NCBI RefSeq assembly: GCF_001273755.1
Contig: NZ_LGYA01000001.1
Span: 2,220,641 to 2,284,640 of the forward strand
DNA: 64,000 nt
Source: Peribacillus butanolivorans
Lineage (GTDB): Bacteria > Bacillota > Bacilli > Bacillales > DSM-1321
Direction: 5' to 3'
Position numbers and translations under genes: made by a program. Each line of letters opens with the position of its first letter. Positions within the stretch are counted from its first letter, which is position 1. Below, piece by piece: positions 43,647 to 53,124 of this stretch. Under the pieces are notes generated by a model, which was not told the DNA's origin, did not search any database, and worked only from the letters and a program-made list of their open reading frames with translations.

Positions 43647-43704
43647 AAAAAATTAAAAATTAACCAAAACAGGAATGTAATCTATTAAAAAGAGGTGAAT
43701 GGGC

Positions 43705-43890
43705 TTGTCAAACGATTTACTTGGGCATGAGTTAGAGCCTTACAGCATGGCAAAAGACGAATTAGTAGTAATTGCGAAAATTCCGTTAATTCACCGGCAT
43801 TATATAGTGTTTGATGAGAGTAGATATAAACCATGTATTATGAAGATTTACAAGCGGGAGAATCAAACAACCTTCAATAAAGGAGAATGA
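43705..43890 (+). CDS. Small hypothetical protein between ACAD and thiolase
   Basis: This protein of about 61 aa (SNDLLGHELEPYSMAKDELVV...) has no motif I recognise. A TTG at 43705 has AGAGGTGA 6 nt upstream; the ATG at 43699 would directly abut that site. It ends 3 nt before the thiolase start, so it is probably translated in the same operon. Its function is unknown. Confidence 0.55.
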   Translation: MSNDLLGHELEPYSMAKDELVVIAKIPLIHRHYIVFDESRYKPCIMKIYKRENQTTFNKGE

Positions 43891-43893
43891 ATT

Positions 43894-45078
43894 ATGAGTC
43901 ATGTTTATATTTTAGGTGGAGCTAGGACGCCATTCGGGAGTTTTGGAGGGGTATTAAAGGATATTTCTGCCATAGATCTTGGAGTGATCGCAAGTAAAGG
44001 AGCTATTAAAAAAAGTAATATTTCAGTTGAAGAGGTTGAGCATGTTTTTGCAGGGAATGTGATACATACTTCGAAAAATGCCTCTTACCTATCCAGGCAT
44101 ATTGCTTTGAAAGCTGGGATTCCAATCGAGAGCCCCGCCTTAACTCTCAATCGTTTATGCGGTTCTGGATTGCAAGCGGTCGTATCGGCAGCTCAGTCGA
44201 TTATTTTAAAGGATGCTGAAGTCGCCCTAGCCTTGGGAACCGAAAATATGAGCCAATCTCCTCACGTATTACGAGATGTCCGCTTTGGTACGGGTCTACA
44301 GTCTCCACAAATGGACGACATGCTTTGGGCGACTTTGAGCGATGAATATATAGGGTGTGGGATGGGAGTAACAGCGGAAACTCTTGCTGAAAAATATGAA
44401 CTAACCCGAGACGATCAAGATAGTTTGGCTGTCCAATCACACCAAAGATCAGCAAAGGCCCAACTGACAGGGCGATTTCAACAAGAGATTTCCCCTGTCA
44501 CGATATTCACCAAAAAAGGAAAAGAAATAACCATTTTAGAAGATGAACATATTCGGCATAATACTTCAATTGAAGGATTAGCGAAACTGAAACCAACCTT
44601 TAAAAAGGATGGGACCGTAACGGCAGGTAATGCCAGTGGTATTAATGATGGGGCAGCTGCATTAATACTTGGAAGTGAATCCTTCCTTCAAACCAATCAC
44701 AATGTGAAGCCATTGGCAAGAATCATATCCTGGGGGATTGCGGGGGTAGACCCAAATATTATGGGTATTGGACCAGTTCCTGCTAGTCAATTAGCTTTAC
44801 GGAAAGCCGGACTCAATATTGAAGATATCGATTTGTTCGAAATCAATGAAGCATTCTCTGCCCAGTATCTTGCAGTAGAGAGAGAGCTTGGATTGAAACG
44901 GGAAAAAGTTAACGTCAATGGTGGAGCAATCGCATTAGGTCATCCAGTTGGTGCTAGTGGAGCTAGAATTATATATTCATTGGCCCTAGAGTTACGGAAT
45001 CGAGAAAAGAAGTATGGACTAGCTTCCCTCTGTATTGGAGGAGGACAAGGAATCTCAGTAATCATTGAGGCTCTATGA
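43894..45078 (+). CDS. Thiolase (acetyl-CoA acetyltransferase family)
   Basis: This 394-aa thiolase has the acylated Cys89 in NRLCGSGLQ, the His in GGAIALGHPVGASGAR and the second Cys in SLCIGGGQG. It either cleaves 3-ketoacyl-CoA to acetyl-CoA plus a shortened acyl-CoA, or condenses two acetyl-CoA to acetoacetyl-CoA for PHB. The ATG follows AAAGGAG. As the last step behind an acyl-CoA dehydrogenase under a sigma-54 promoter, a degradative role is more likely. A phaC remnant follows immediately. Confidence 0.92.
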   Translation: MSHVYILGGARTPFGSFGGVLKDISAIDLGVIASKGAIKKSNISVEEVEHVFAGNVIHTSKNASYLSRHIALKAGIPIESPALTLNRLCGSGLQAVVSAAQSIILKDAEVALALGTENMSQSPHVLRDVRFGTGLQSPQMDDMLWATLSDEYIGCGMGVTAETLAEKYELTRDDQDSLAVQSHQRSAKAQLTGRFQQEISPVTIFTKKGKEITILEDEHIRHNTSIEGLAKLKPTFKKDGTVTAGNASGINDGAAALILGSESFLQTNHNVKPLARIISWGIAGVDPNIMGIGPVPASQLALRKAGLNIEDIDLFEINEAFSAQYLAVERELGLKREKVNVNGGAIALGHPVGASGARIIYSLALELRNREKKYGLASLCIGGGQGISVIIEAL

Positions 45079-45083
45079 ACATG

Positions 45084-45496
45084 TTTGATTGGGGTACACC
45101 AGGCATGGAAGATAATAATATGAAATTAGATGATTATATTATGGACTACATCCCACGAGCAGTGCGAAAGCCTTTCGGAAATCGAATGCGGAGGAAGTGT
45201 CCATTCTGGGATACTGCATAGGTGGTACAATAACATCAATATTTGCAACTCTGCACCCTGAGCTACCAATTCGTGGCCGTCAGGTTAATCTTGAGACAAT
45301 CACTGCGAATGTGCTCAACTTATCAGGTGAAATTGACATCATAGCTCAACCACATTAAGTAGAAGCATTGATGAATCACATTTCCAGTAAAGATCCAAAA
45401 TTACCAGTAGGGCATAAGTCTATTGCTTTTGGAAGTAAAGCTTCAAAAATAACGTATCCAACGATTGTTGATTGGTTAGAAGAAAGACCTAAATAA
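45084..45496 (+). pseudogene. PHA synthase (PhaC) remnant
   Basis: Joined frames read FDWGTPGMEDNNMKLDDYIMDYIPRAV, the nucleophile box ILGYCIGGT, and FATLHPELPIR. After a large internal deletion come VNLETITANVLNLSGEID and the C-terminal DWLEERPK. The wording is that of a class III/IV PhaC but clearly different from the intact gene at 11040, so it was a second synthase. Frameshifts and stops make it dead. Confidence 0.8.
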
Positions 45497-45550
45497 AGGT
45501 AAATAATGTTAATGAAAAGAAGCCAATTCTATTAGTTTAGTATTTATAAT

Positions 45551-45622
45551 GAAAACACTCACAGATTCCCAGCATTAATTTTAGTGCTGCAAAATTTAAC
45601 AGGAGTTTTGTAAGTGTTTTCA
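45551..45622. other. Large structured element after the phaC remnant
   Basis: GAAAACACTCACA and TGTAAGTGTTTTC close a 72-nt structure with an inner AGCATTAA/TTAGTGCT stem. No T run follows. It could be a terminator remnant or a small structured RNA. Confidence 0.4.
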
Positions 45623-45849
45623 ATATCACTTTTTATAAGTTGTCAACCATGTAAAAAAATTCGTGAACCGTTTAAGTATAGTGGGAATTAGGTTGATTTT
45701 TTTAACTAAATTGTTAATCTTTCAATATTTTGCCTTTTTGTTATTATGCCTCTAGTTATACGTTCGTTTATCAATCATAAGCCAAGTAATAAAATGACTT
45801 TTGGTCGGTTTTTATGCTGGAATTTTTACAATCTTCCTAGTTTTGCTAT

Positions 45850-46452
45850 TTATAAAGTAGTGGCGCACGAAATAAGAAATCCTCTGATAACCATAAAAGG
45901 TTTTTTTCAACTTTATAAGAAGGAAAATAAATCTGCTGAGGATATTGAATTGCTCCTAAGTAAACTGGAAAGAATTGAAACGATTACGAGCGAACTTCGT
46001 TCTTTGGGAAACCTCAGGCTGTCCAACTACTCCGTATGGATATAAAGAAAATACTCTTGATATACTTTCACCTCAGTTCATTATGAATGATATACAATCT
46101 AAACTGTTTGTAGAATAATCTCCTATTTTTATAACTTGTGAGAAGAATCAATTAAAGCAGGTATTCATTAATGTTATAAAGAACGCTATAGAAGCCATGA
46201 ATGGAGGAGGTGAAATTCATATCCAAATTATAAAAGGTCAAGATGGCTCGTGTATTATTTCACTTCAAGATCAGGGATGTGGCATACCCATAGAGCTACT
46301 CCCTGGTTTAGGCTAGCCATTTTACACATTAAAAGAAAAGGGCACCGGACTAAAATTACTTAACAACACAATGGCAGTATTTCCTCCTTAGTAAAGTGAA
46401 CGAAGGAACTTTAATTGAGCTTACGGGTTACCATTGGAGAGTTAAATGTGTC
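45850..46452 (+). pseudogene. Sporulation-kinase-like histidine kinase remnant
   Basis: The phospho-acceptor box VAHEIRNPLITIKGF, the N box VFINVIKNAIEAMNGGGEIHI, DQGCGIPIE and GTGLKLLNNT are readable in broken frames. The sensor part is missing, and several stops interrupt the ATPase domain. This is the conserved half of a KinA/KinE-type kinase. Confidence 0.75.
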
Positions 46453-46557
46453 ATATAGGAGAAATTGAAAAGGCTGCAGTGAAAGAAATCAATAATAATG
46501 GATAAAAATATGGAATTGGTAAGTGTAGTATTGAAATCTTAATGAAGGAGTGAAACT

Positions 46558-46758
46558 ATGTGGATCTGTAGCACACACATGAAAGAATCATTGCCATTGT
46601 TAGATACTCCACATGTCAGCAAGGCTACGTACCAAATTAAATGTTCGCTCTGTGATAATTTTGCTATTGCAAAAATTTATTATTCCCACCAAACTTACTA
46701 TTTTTCTAAAAATCAATCTAAAAATTATTCATCTAAAAATTCCCTCAAAATGTTTTAG
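46558..46758 (+). CDS. Small cysteine-containing protein
   Basis: This 66-aa protein begins MWICSTHMKESLPLLDTPHV and carries a KCSLCDNFAIAKIYY segment, suggesting a mini zinc-binding protein (C..H, CxxC). AAGGAGTG stands in front of the ATG. The tail after residue 50 is lysine/serine-rich and probably read-through into decayed DNA. It is flanked by pseudogenes, so it may be a survivor; function unknown. Confidence 0.45.
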   Translation: MWICSTHMKESLPLLDTPHVSKATYQIKCSLCDNFAIAKIYYSHQTYYFSKNQSKNYSSKNSLKMF

Positions 46759-46829
46759 CAGGAGTTACGGGCTTGGCTTCGGGAGGGATGGGTATTGCAT
46801 TAAGTACCATATCTGAAAAATATCTATAA
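46755..46829 (+). pseudogene. Second GntP-permease fragment
   Basis: A 24-codon piece reads VLAGVTGLASGGMGIALSTI, the conserved glycine-rich motif of GntP permeases (compare AGITGSASGG in the remnant at 17395). The rest of the gene is absent. Confidence 0.55.
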
Positions 46830-47205
46830 GCTGCAATATATACAATATTCCACCCGAAGTTATGTTTAAGAAGCGGCTTTTTTACGGATATTAATTCTTT
46901 ATTTATATCTTTTCATTTTCGGTTATACTTTACAGTTCAGATCCTTTCAACTACATGGGCTGAGTGAGTAATCCTCATAGGGTCTTTTTTCTCTTAAAGG
47001 GGTCCTGCCGTTAGTTATATTATCTAAGAACAACTTGTAAGATTCGGACTATATATAATAGAGTAGGGGCTTTAAGGCTCATATATTTATTGGCCATTTG
47101 TAATGAGCTATTTTTAGCAATTATTACATGTATTTAGCTACCATTATTTAGCCTTACCAAGTGAGAGAAGCATAGATGGTATCTTATGTTTTAATTTCTA
47201 CACAC
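46830..47205. other. Non-coding gap
   Basis: No gene is seen. The sequence is decayed and AT-rich. Confidence 0.4.
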
Positions 47206-47232
47206 AAAAAAGAAGACTAGAAAGTCTTCTCC
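47206..47232 (-). terminator. Terminator of the broken sigma-54 activator gene
   Basis: Read leftward, AGAAGACT-TTCT-AGTCTTCT is followed by TTTTTTG. Confidence 0.7.
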
Positions 47233-47239
47233 TTTTCAT

Positions 47240-47827
47240 TTAATCCTTTTCACGATAATTGGTTCTTCTTTCTCCTAGCTGTTTCACAGCCTTTTTAGCC
47301 TTCTCCTGCTCCTGGTAATGATCAGGTATCGCTCCGCAGTTAATTTTAATTAATGGACCTTTTCGTTTTCTTTGCTCGTGAATGAAATTAGCCAGGACAT
47401 CTTTCCCGACTCCAGATTCTCCTAACAGTTATATCGGTAAGTCATTCTCAGCAAACCTTTCTGCAAGCGACATTACCTGCTTCATGTTCATACTCTGATA
47501 AATAATATGCTGTTGATTGCATATTTCATTCCGCAACCTCTCTAAGTTCTTTTGATACATGTCTTTGATTTGTTGTGTTTCTTCAAGTTCTTTTTGCAGC
47601 CGGTTCATTTCTGTTATATCTCGTAGGTTGGAAACAACGAACAGTATTTCATTATCTGCATCTATATAAGGAGTGGCTGTGACGATACACTTTTTCCCGT
47701 GTTCATATTCAATAATTATCGTACAAGCTTGTTTCGTTTCAAGGACAATCCCAGCACTAGTTTTTGGAACCGCCATCATTTCTACAGCATCGTAAAAAAC
47801 ATAGGAATTAATAAATGCATGAGACAA
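47240..47827 (-). pseudogene. PAS/sigma-54 activator remnant
   Basis: The leftward frame holds the end of a PAS domain (FVVSNLRDITEMNRLQKELEE) and a coiled coil. After a stop near 47430 it continues with LLGESGVGKDVLANFIHE and PLIKINCGAIPD, the Walker A region of an enhancer-binding protein. The GAFTGA loop and the rest of the AAA+ domain are deleted. The layout is the same as in the intact activator at 4201. It is dead and cannot activate sigma-54. Confidence 0.8.
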
Positions 47828-48373
47828 ATTAAGGCTTCATTAGTGAGAATCGGATAACCTTCGTACAATCAGAAAAATACACTGTCTAAGTAGAGGATGG
47901 AGAAAAGGCACTAACCATTGTGTTGGTGTCTTTTTTTATCTTTTAAAACTGATTCTGGTTCATTATCTATAAGTTTTTTTGAAGAATAGCTTACAAGCCA
48001 CTGATTCTAATATAGTAGGAAGCATGACCGCGTATGACTATAATTAATCCATTGAATGTATGAACAGATTCCGTGATTGATCAATTAGATCTTCGGAAGA
48101 AACCATCAATGAAAGATGGTAGAAGTTAAAGTGTTTTGAAAAAAATTAATTGGATTTATAAAATTTTTAAAAAAATAAAGACTTCCTCTGAAAAATCCAC
48201 AATTTAGAGTATTGGATAAAAGAACATTAATACTGCCCCAAATTAAGGGCGATTCCACTGTCTGATGAAACTAAAGGGTCCTTAGTATATATGCTAATGT
48301 GAATTTTGCGTTTTACTAAGAATCGCATCAGAATTGGGGAAATACATAAGCAGAAAGATTTTTCTTAGTTTTC
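47828..48373. other. Non-coding gap
   Basis: No supported gene or RNA. The stretch separates the pseudogene cluster from mobile-element-like small genes. Confidence 0.4.
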
Positions 48374-48691
48374 TTAGTTTTCTTTATTTCGTATTTGTTC
48401 ACGGATTGTTTCAAGTTCTTCTAAGGATAGATCACCTAGAGATTTTTTTATTTCTTCTTCAATCCTTTTTCGATCAAGCTCCCTATATTTATTCCACCAG
48501 TCTCGTAATCCTTCCGTGTTTTCTAGTAGATATTCAATGTCAATTTCTTCTTGTTCATCATCGGATAAATACTTCATGACGGCACCTAACAATCGGTTGA
48601 GTTGAACTATTTCATTTTCCTTAACTAATGGTGAGACCTTATTTTCATTCTCTTCATTATCTTTGTTTGACGGTACATTTCGAGGTGTCAT
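48374..48691 (-). CDS. Hypothetical acidic protein
   Basis: This 105-aa protein is very rich in Glu, Asn and Lys, with helical C-terminal repeats (IEEEIKKSLGDLSLEELETIREQI). AGGAGGATAATA stands before the ATG, strongly supporting translation. No known domain is recognised. The position near recombinase remnants suggests it belongs to a mobile element. Confidence 0.65.
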   Translation of the reverse strand: MTPRNVPSNKDNEENENKVSPLVKENEIVQLNRLLGAVMKYLSDDEQEEIDIEYLLENTEGLRDWWNKYRELDRKRIEEEIKKSLGDLSLEELETIREQIRNKEN

Positions 48692-49145
48692 ATATATTAT
48701 CCTCCTGTTTTTAATAGTAGTGTTCCTAAAAGAATGGAATTCAATTTATTTCTAATTAATTTTCTATAGTCGTTACTATTCCCTGAAAAATCGTGTTGCA
48801 GAGAAAAGATATTAACATTTATGCTAATTACTAATTTCAACAAATACCTCGTTAGAATATAAAATATTACCGTCAACCTGTAAATTAGTGATAAAAGTAA
48901 GGTAGAATGGTAAGAAAGATATCTTAAAAGGATATAAGTGGAAATAGAGAAGAGGAGCTCTAAGTTATTCCTACGAAAATTGTTAAGTATGGAGATTATT
49001 TAAAATACATACATATAGCAGATACAGTCCGTCATCGGGAACTGGCGTATATCCATCCTCAGATTTCTCTCAATGTACGAGTTAAGTAACTGGGGACAAC
49101 CGAGGTATAATTGACACATAAAATCCGAGGAGTGTTGTTGTACCA
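48692..49145. other. Intergenic region before the recombinase fragment
   Basis: No gene seen. GAGGAGTG at about 49128-49135 is the ribosome binding site of the recombinase fragment. Confidence 0.4.
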
Positions 49146-49280
49146 ATGATTACAAACGAAAACATAAAGTATGTGGCAATTTATTTGCGACTATCAAGAG
49201 ATGAAGAAAACCGAGGGATTGAAAAAATCCTCGCTTGCCACAGAAATTCATTAACGGAACTTTCCTATGAAAACGAATAG
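49146..49280 (+). pseudogene. Serine recombinase, N-terminal fragment
   Basis: The 44-codon frame reads YVAIYLRLSRDEENRGIEKIL and RNSLTELSYENE, the start of a large serine recombinase with the catalytic Ser in LRLSRDEE. A stop codon follows, and the remaining several hundred codons are missing. It marks a lost integrative or prophage-like element. Confidence 0.75.
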
Positions 49281-49318
49281 AAACTCACTAAGGTATAACT
49301 AATAGTTCAATAATGAAA

Positions 49319-49346
49319 ACAAAAAAAGACGCCCCGTTGTGGGACG
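49319..49346 (-). terminator. Terminator-like hairpin
   Basis: Read leftward, GGCGTCCC-ACAAC-GGGGCGTC (two G-T pairs) is followed by seven T. Confidence 0.6.
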
Positions 49347-49451
49347 CCCGATTCATTCACGTGCAAGTTGTTGACGAATGGGTCTTAGACGGCGATTACA
49401 CGCAATTTTCATTATCTAGTGAAGCACGTCAACCAGGGCGGTTTAGTGAAC

Positions 49452-49483
49452 AAAAAAACATCCCCGAAAGGATGTCTGTTTTC
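49452..49483 (-). terminator. Terminator of the small gene at 49486
   Basis: Read leftward, ACATCC-TTTCGG-GGATGT is followed by seven T, directly after the stop codon. Confidence 0.75.
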
Positions 49484-49485
49484 AT

Positions 49486-49671
49486 TTATTCATTATCTTT
49501 TTCAATTTTCATTTCGTTCACTATATTTCTGAGTTTTTCGGTATACTCTTCACCTGTAAGAATACCCCTTTTTTTCAATAAATTCACTAAAGTTAAAACA
49601 GTGGCCATTTGTATGTCTTGCGGGCTTAATTTTCCAACATCCAAATTTTTTAATTCATCTTGAGCATTCAT
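49486..49671 (-). CDS. Hypothetical small protein
   Basis: This 61-aa protein begins MNAQDELKNLDVGKLSPQDI. GGAAGGAAGTGA stands before the ATG at 49671, and a terminator follows immediately, so it is probably a real monocistronic gene. It is helical and charged, with no recognised domain. It may be the remnant cargo of the same lost element as the recombinase fragment. Confidence 0.6.
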   Translation of the reverse strand: MNAQDELKNLDVGKLSPQDIQMATVLTLVNLLKKRGILTGEEYTEKLRNIVNEMKIEKDNE

Positions 49672-49790
49672 ATTATCACTTCCTTCCATTTACTTCATTT
49701 CAACAAATGGAACGGTTTTACTTGCTTAAAAAAAGGACTCCGCTTATTTGGAGTGACCCCTGTCAAATAGACAGAAATAAAAAAGACCAA

Positions 49791-50672
49791 TTAAGCAGCC
49801 TGAGTTCTATATTGATATGGACTCAGGTTGTTTAATTTTTTCTGGAAGCGATGATGGTTATAGAATCGAATATACATACTTACAGCACCTCTAACCTCTT
49901 CAGAGGTTCGGAAGGAGTTCATATAGAAACACTCCGATTTAAAGTGGCTGAAGAAATTCTCCATACAAGCGTTATCCCAGCAGTTTCCCTTTCTTGACAT
50001 ACTGGATTGCATCTTATATTTTTTCAATAGGTTATTATATTGGTGGGAAGTATATTGGTACCCCTGGTCGCTATGCAGAAGAATTCCTTTAACATTCCGT
50101 TTTTTCTTTGCTTTTTTTATTGTATCTATTACAAGTTTTAAGTCGTTTCTCCGGCTGACTTGATAAGAAACGATTTCATTGTTATAGAGGTCTTTTATGG
50201 CGGATAGGTAAAGTCTCTGTCCATTAAAAATCAAATATGTAATGTCAGTTACCCATTTCTCATTAGGTCCGGATGCATGAAAATCCCTATTAAGAAGGTT
50301 TTTAGAAATGACATATGCTTCTTTCTTCCCGTAATAAGGTTTCCTCTTCCGAATCAGGGACTTTAACCCTAGCTCCCGCATAAGACGCTGGACACGCTTG
50401 TGGTTCAGGTTTAAACCGTAGGTTTTATCCAGCCATACCTTTACTCTTCGATACCCATAGATTCCTTTGAGTTTATTGTAGCATCCTATAATTTTTTTCT
50501 GAATCTCTTCATCCTCCAGTTGCTTTTCAGAAGGGGATATTTTACGTTTTAACCATTTGTAGTATCCACTTCTTGATACATGTGCAATTTCGCATAATAA
50601 TTGAATAGGGTAGTGTTCCTTGGACATTTCCCTAATTACCTCATACTTTTTCCTTGTCGTTACTGCCTCCAT
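49791..50672 (-). CDS. IS3-family transposase OrfB
   Basis: This 293-aa catalytic half has an rve-type DDE domain. WVTDITYL supplies the first Asp, HSDQGYQYTS the second, and NCWDNACMENFFSHFKSE the Glu. An N-terminal HTH_21-type segment (YGYRRVKVWL) is also present. The frame continues upstream, past its ATG, in the -1 frame of orfA, so an OrfAB fusion can be made by ribosomal frameshifting. Confidence 0.92.
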   Translation of the reverse strand: MEAVTTRKKYEVIREMSKEHYPIQLLCEIAHVSRSGYYKWLKRKISPSEKQLEDEEIQKKIIGCYNKLKGIYGYRRVKVWLDKTYGLNLNHKRVQRLMRELGLKSLIRKRKPYYGKKEAYVISKNLLNRDFHASGPNEKWVTDITYLIFNGQRLYLSAIKDLYNNEIVSYQVSRRNDLKLVIDTIKKAKKKRNVKGILLHSDQGYQYTSHQYNNLLKKYKMQSSMSRKGNCWDNACMENFFSHFKSECFYMNSFRTSEEVRGAVSMYIRFYNHHRFQKKLNNLSPYQYRTQAA

Positions 50673-50680
50673 TCCCCCTT

Positions 50681-50977
50681 TTACATCTTTAAGAGCTTTT
50701 TTAGCATTTCGTTCTCCGCCTCTAAACGTCTGATTTTTTCTTCAGGATCCTCCGGAGCTGTTCTTGGTCTGCCCTTACCAAGACCCTTCGCTTTCCCTCG
50801 TTTCTCTTCCAAACCCAGTATGCCTTCATCTTCAAAGTACTTAACCCAGCGGCGGACTTGATTTTTATCAATTTCTAATTTATCAGCGACCGATTGATAA
50901 CTCATATCTCCATTAAGGTATAAATCAACGGCCTGCTTTTTGAATGCTTTATCAAACATTCTTTTAATATTACCCAT
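50681..50977 (-). CDS. IS3-family transposase OrfA
   Basis: This 98-aa DNA-binding half has a helix-turn-helix (SYQSVADKLEIDKNQVRRWVKYF) and a leucine-zipper C-terminus (EEKIRRLEAENEMLKKLLKM). Near its end is an AAAAAAG slippery run in EMLKK. A -1 shift there reads KALKDVKGGMEAV and enters orfB in frame. Confidence 0.9.
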   Translation of the reverse strand: MGNIKRMFDKAFKKQAVDLYLNGDMSYQSVADKLEIDKNQVRRWVKYFEDEGILGLEEKRGKAKGLGKGRPRTAPEDPEEKIRRLEAENEMLKKLLKM

Positions 50978-51177
50978 AGAAAAATAACCTCCATATATAG
51001 ACAGATTAGTGTGCTTTCTTTTTTCTGTCTACTAAAAGGGGATCATATCAATTAATCGGGGGTCCTTTTAATATTCATCTTCAATTGGTTTATACCATTC
51101 ATAATCATATTTTTGTTCCTCCGCAATTTTAATTTTTGGCTTTGTTAAGTAGTATTGTTGTTTTTTAGGTATAAAAT

Positions 51178-51206
51178 ACGGGAACGTCCGATTTGTACGT
51201 TCCCGT
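51178..51206. terminator. Terminator of the DinB gene
   Basis: ACGGGAACGT-N9-ACGTTCCCGT is a perfect 10-bp stem; leftward it is followed by ATTTTAT. Confidence 0.75.
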
Positions 51207-51262
51207 TCTTATTCCATTAAAGCCCCCTATAATGGAATAACTGTAAAGCTAATGAAGCTTTT

Positions 51263-51757
51263 TTAAAAGCTGCGTTTCCCTGCCCAAGCTCCTTGCATTT
51301 TACTAAGGAATACAATTTGCCCAATATGATATGCGTCGTGCATTGCTAAACTCTTCAGTTCAAGCACTAATGAATTATCTTCTCCTGGGATCTGTCTATA
51401 CAAATCTTCATGTTCTGATTTTGCTAGTATTTTTCCAAGTTCACGATGAACATAAAAGTATTCTTGTTTTGTTTCCTTCCAATTTTCTAACGTCTCAGTT
51501 GGTAATCGAAATGTAGATTCATTATTTTCTGCCTGTGGTTCATTCGCTGTTTCACCAAGAAATCGCATCAGAAATCTCTTTTCATAGAAAAGTAAATGAC
51601 AAACTAATTCCCAAATGGAATTCATTGCCCCATCAGCTGGTTTCCAAATTGCCTGTTCAAAAGTGATATCCTCTAGCACTTTTTCAAGTGGTGGAAACCA
51701 GTCTTCTTCATCTAAGCAGCTTGCCCATTGTTGTAACAAAAGTGTCTTTACATCCAT
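51263..51757 (-). CDS. DinB-family protein
   Basis: This 164-aa four-helix protein of the DinB/YfiT group has likely metal-binding His residues in VCHLLFYEKRF and MHDAYHIGQI. Family members are metal-dependent and include thiol transferases and DNA-damage-induced proteins; the function here is unknown. ATG after GGAGGGAA. It is a single gene with its own terminator, wedged between two insertion sequences. Confidence 0.82.
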   Translation of the reverse strand: MDVKTLLLQQWASCLDEEDWFPPLEKVLEDITFEQAIWKPADGAMNSIWELVCHLLFYEKRFLMRFLGETANEPQAENNESTFRLPTETLENWKETKQEYFYVHRELGKILAKSEHEDLYRQIPGEDNSLVLELKSLAMHDAYHIGQIVFLSKMQGAWAGKRSF

Positions 51758-51910
51758 TTTCTATTCCCTCCAATTTAATCCCTTTAATAGATAATCCCTT
51801 TGGTCAAAACTCATTTGCGGCGTGTTGTTGTAGATAGCTCACTAATTAAGGTGTCATGCCAATTCCTTGTTCAATTAAACTGGCCCTTTAACGAAACAAT
51901 GAACGTTCCG

Positions 51911-52909
51911 TTATTTGTAAAATTCTGATAACTTCAGTTTATCATAAGTTGTGTTAACTGAGAAAGAACAACTGTCTAAAACCATTTTGGTTATCGTAAA
52001 GTTATCTTTTATATGTTTGATGGTGTCTAAAAATTGGAACCAGCTCAAATAATGGTCTAGATATTTAGTCGCTACACCATTAAAACGCTCCATCCAGCTC
52101 TTTAAATGGCTGTGATAACTTTTACATTCTGGATGTGATAAATCCCTTTAACTCGCTCCCTACCATTTGCTTTAAAGCGATGATGCTCAATTCCTTTTTC
52201 TTTGGCATAAGTCATAAACGTCCGCCAAGCATCCGTACATAGAACATTTTGTATTGATAGCTTGGAACCTAAGGCTTCGTCCAAACTCTTTTTTATAATA
52301 CGCCCTTTTCCTATTGTTTTGGAAAACGTTCTCTTTTGGCGGTCTCTGGCTACAAGAACGCATACTTGGTCCTTACTTATTCCTCTAAACTCCGAACTAC
52401 CACCGCGTAACCTTGGTTTTCTGGATATTCCGTTTTCCTTTCTCGGAATAGAGGAAATAGGTTTCATCCATTTCTACTATGCCTTCGAAAAGTTCAAAAT
52501 CCATCTGTTTCAATGCAGTTAGAATTTTATGCCTCCAATAAAAAAGCGTCACATAATGAGCACCAATGAGTTCATCGATGAACTGAAGCCATTTACTAGG
52601 CATATGAGTTCTGTGAAGAGGAGTGTTCGTCATATCTGTGAATGTTTTAGCGCACTCTTTGCAGCGGTATCTTTGACGTTCAATGGTATTGATTGTAGTT
52701 TTTACCTGATATTTACCGAAGCGAATGGCATTAGTGGATTGACAATGGGTGCAGGTATAGCCGTCTTTGTGTTTCTGTTCTGATACATCAGTGAATACAG
52801 ACTCTGTTTCTCCCGCACTCCCTAATGAGTTTGTGAAGAACTCCTTCAATCGCTGCTGGTTTCTTTGGCTAAGATTTCTGATTTGGTTAATAATGTCCAC
52901 TAACGCCAT
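51911..52909 (-). pseudogene. IS1595-family transposase, frameshifted
   Basis: Three frames together give one transposase. The first has an N-terminal zinc ribbon (CTHC...CKEC) and the DDE start VEMDETYFL. The second has RLRGGSSEFRGISKDQVCVLVARDR and CTDAWRTF. The third has SYHSHLKSWMERFNGVATKYLDHYLSW. Indels near 52425 and 52115 break it. No clear terminal repeats were found. Confidence 0.85.
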
Positions 52910-53124
52910 TAAAACTCATTCGCTCTCGGTAAATTTAGTTCGTCATAGAACGAACGTTCGAGAAAATCAAATAACAACATTATTCTTTAACAAAGCCTAA
53001 TTTTTTGATATTCATCTTTTGGCATACCTTCCTAAACTTTTGAAGCGCCATGGTCAACTTCAGTTGATTTAGGATTCGTATGCGGGGTTGTGTGTCCAAG
53101 GTCATTTCAAATGACCTTAGGATT

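Larger units (their letters stand above)
49754..51045 (-). mobile_element. IS3-family (IS150-group) insertion sequence
   Basis: About 1.29 kb. The ends form imperfect inverted repeats: TGACCCCTGTCAAATAGACAG on the left, and on the right (read inward) TGATCCCC...TAGTAGACAG. Between them lie orfA and orfB in the leftward direction. I could not identify a clear target duplication, so the exact ends may be off by a few bases. Both frames are intact, so it may be active. Confidence 0.8.

Noticed and set aside
49313..49663. 116-codon rightward open frame
   Set aside because: It runs antisense through two terminators and through the better supported leftward gene at 49486-49671.
49754..51045. Exact target-site duplication of the IS3 element
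   Set aside because: The flanking bases (GAG on the left, TAT on the right) do not match, so I could not confirm a duplication or the exact ends.
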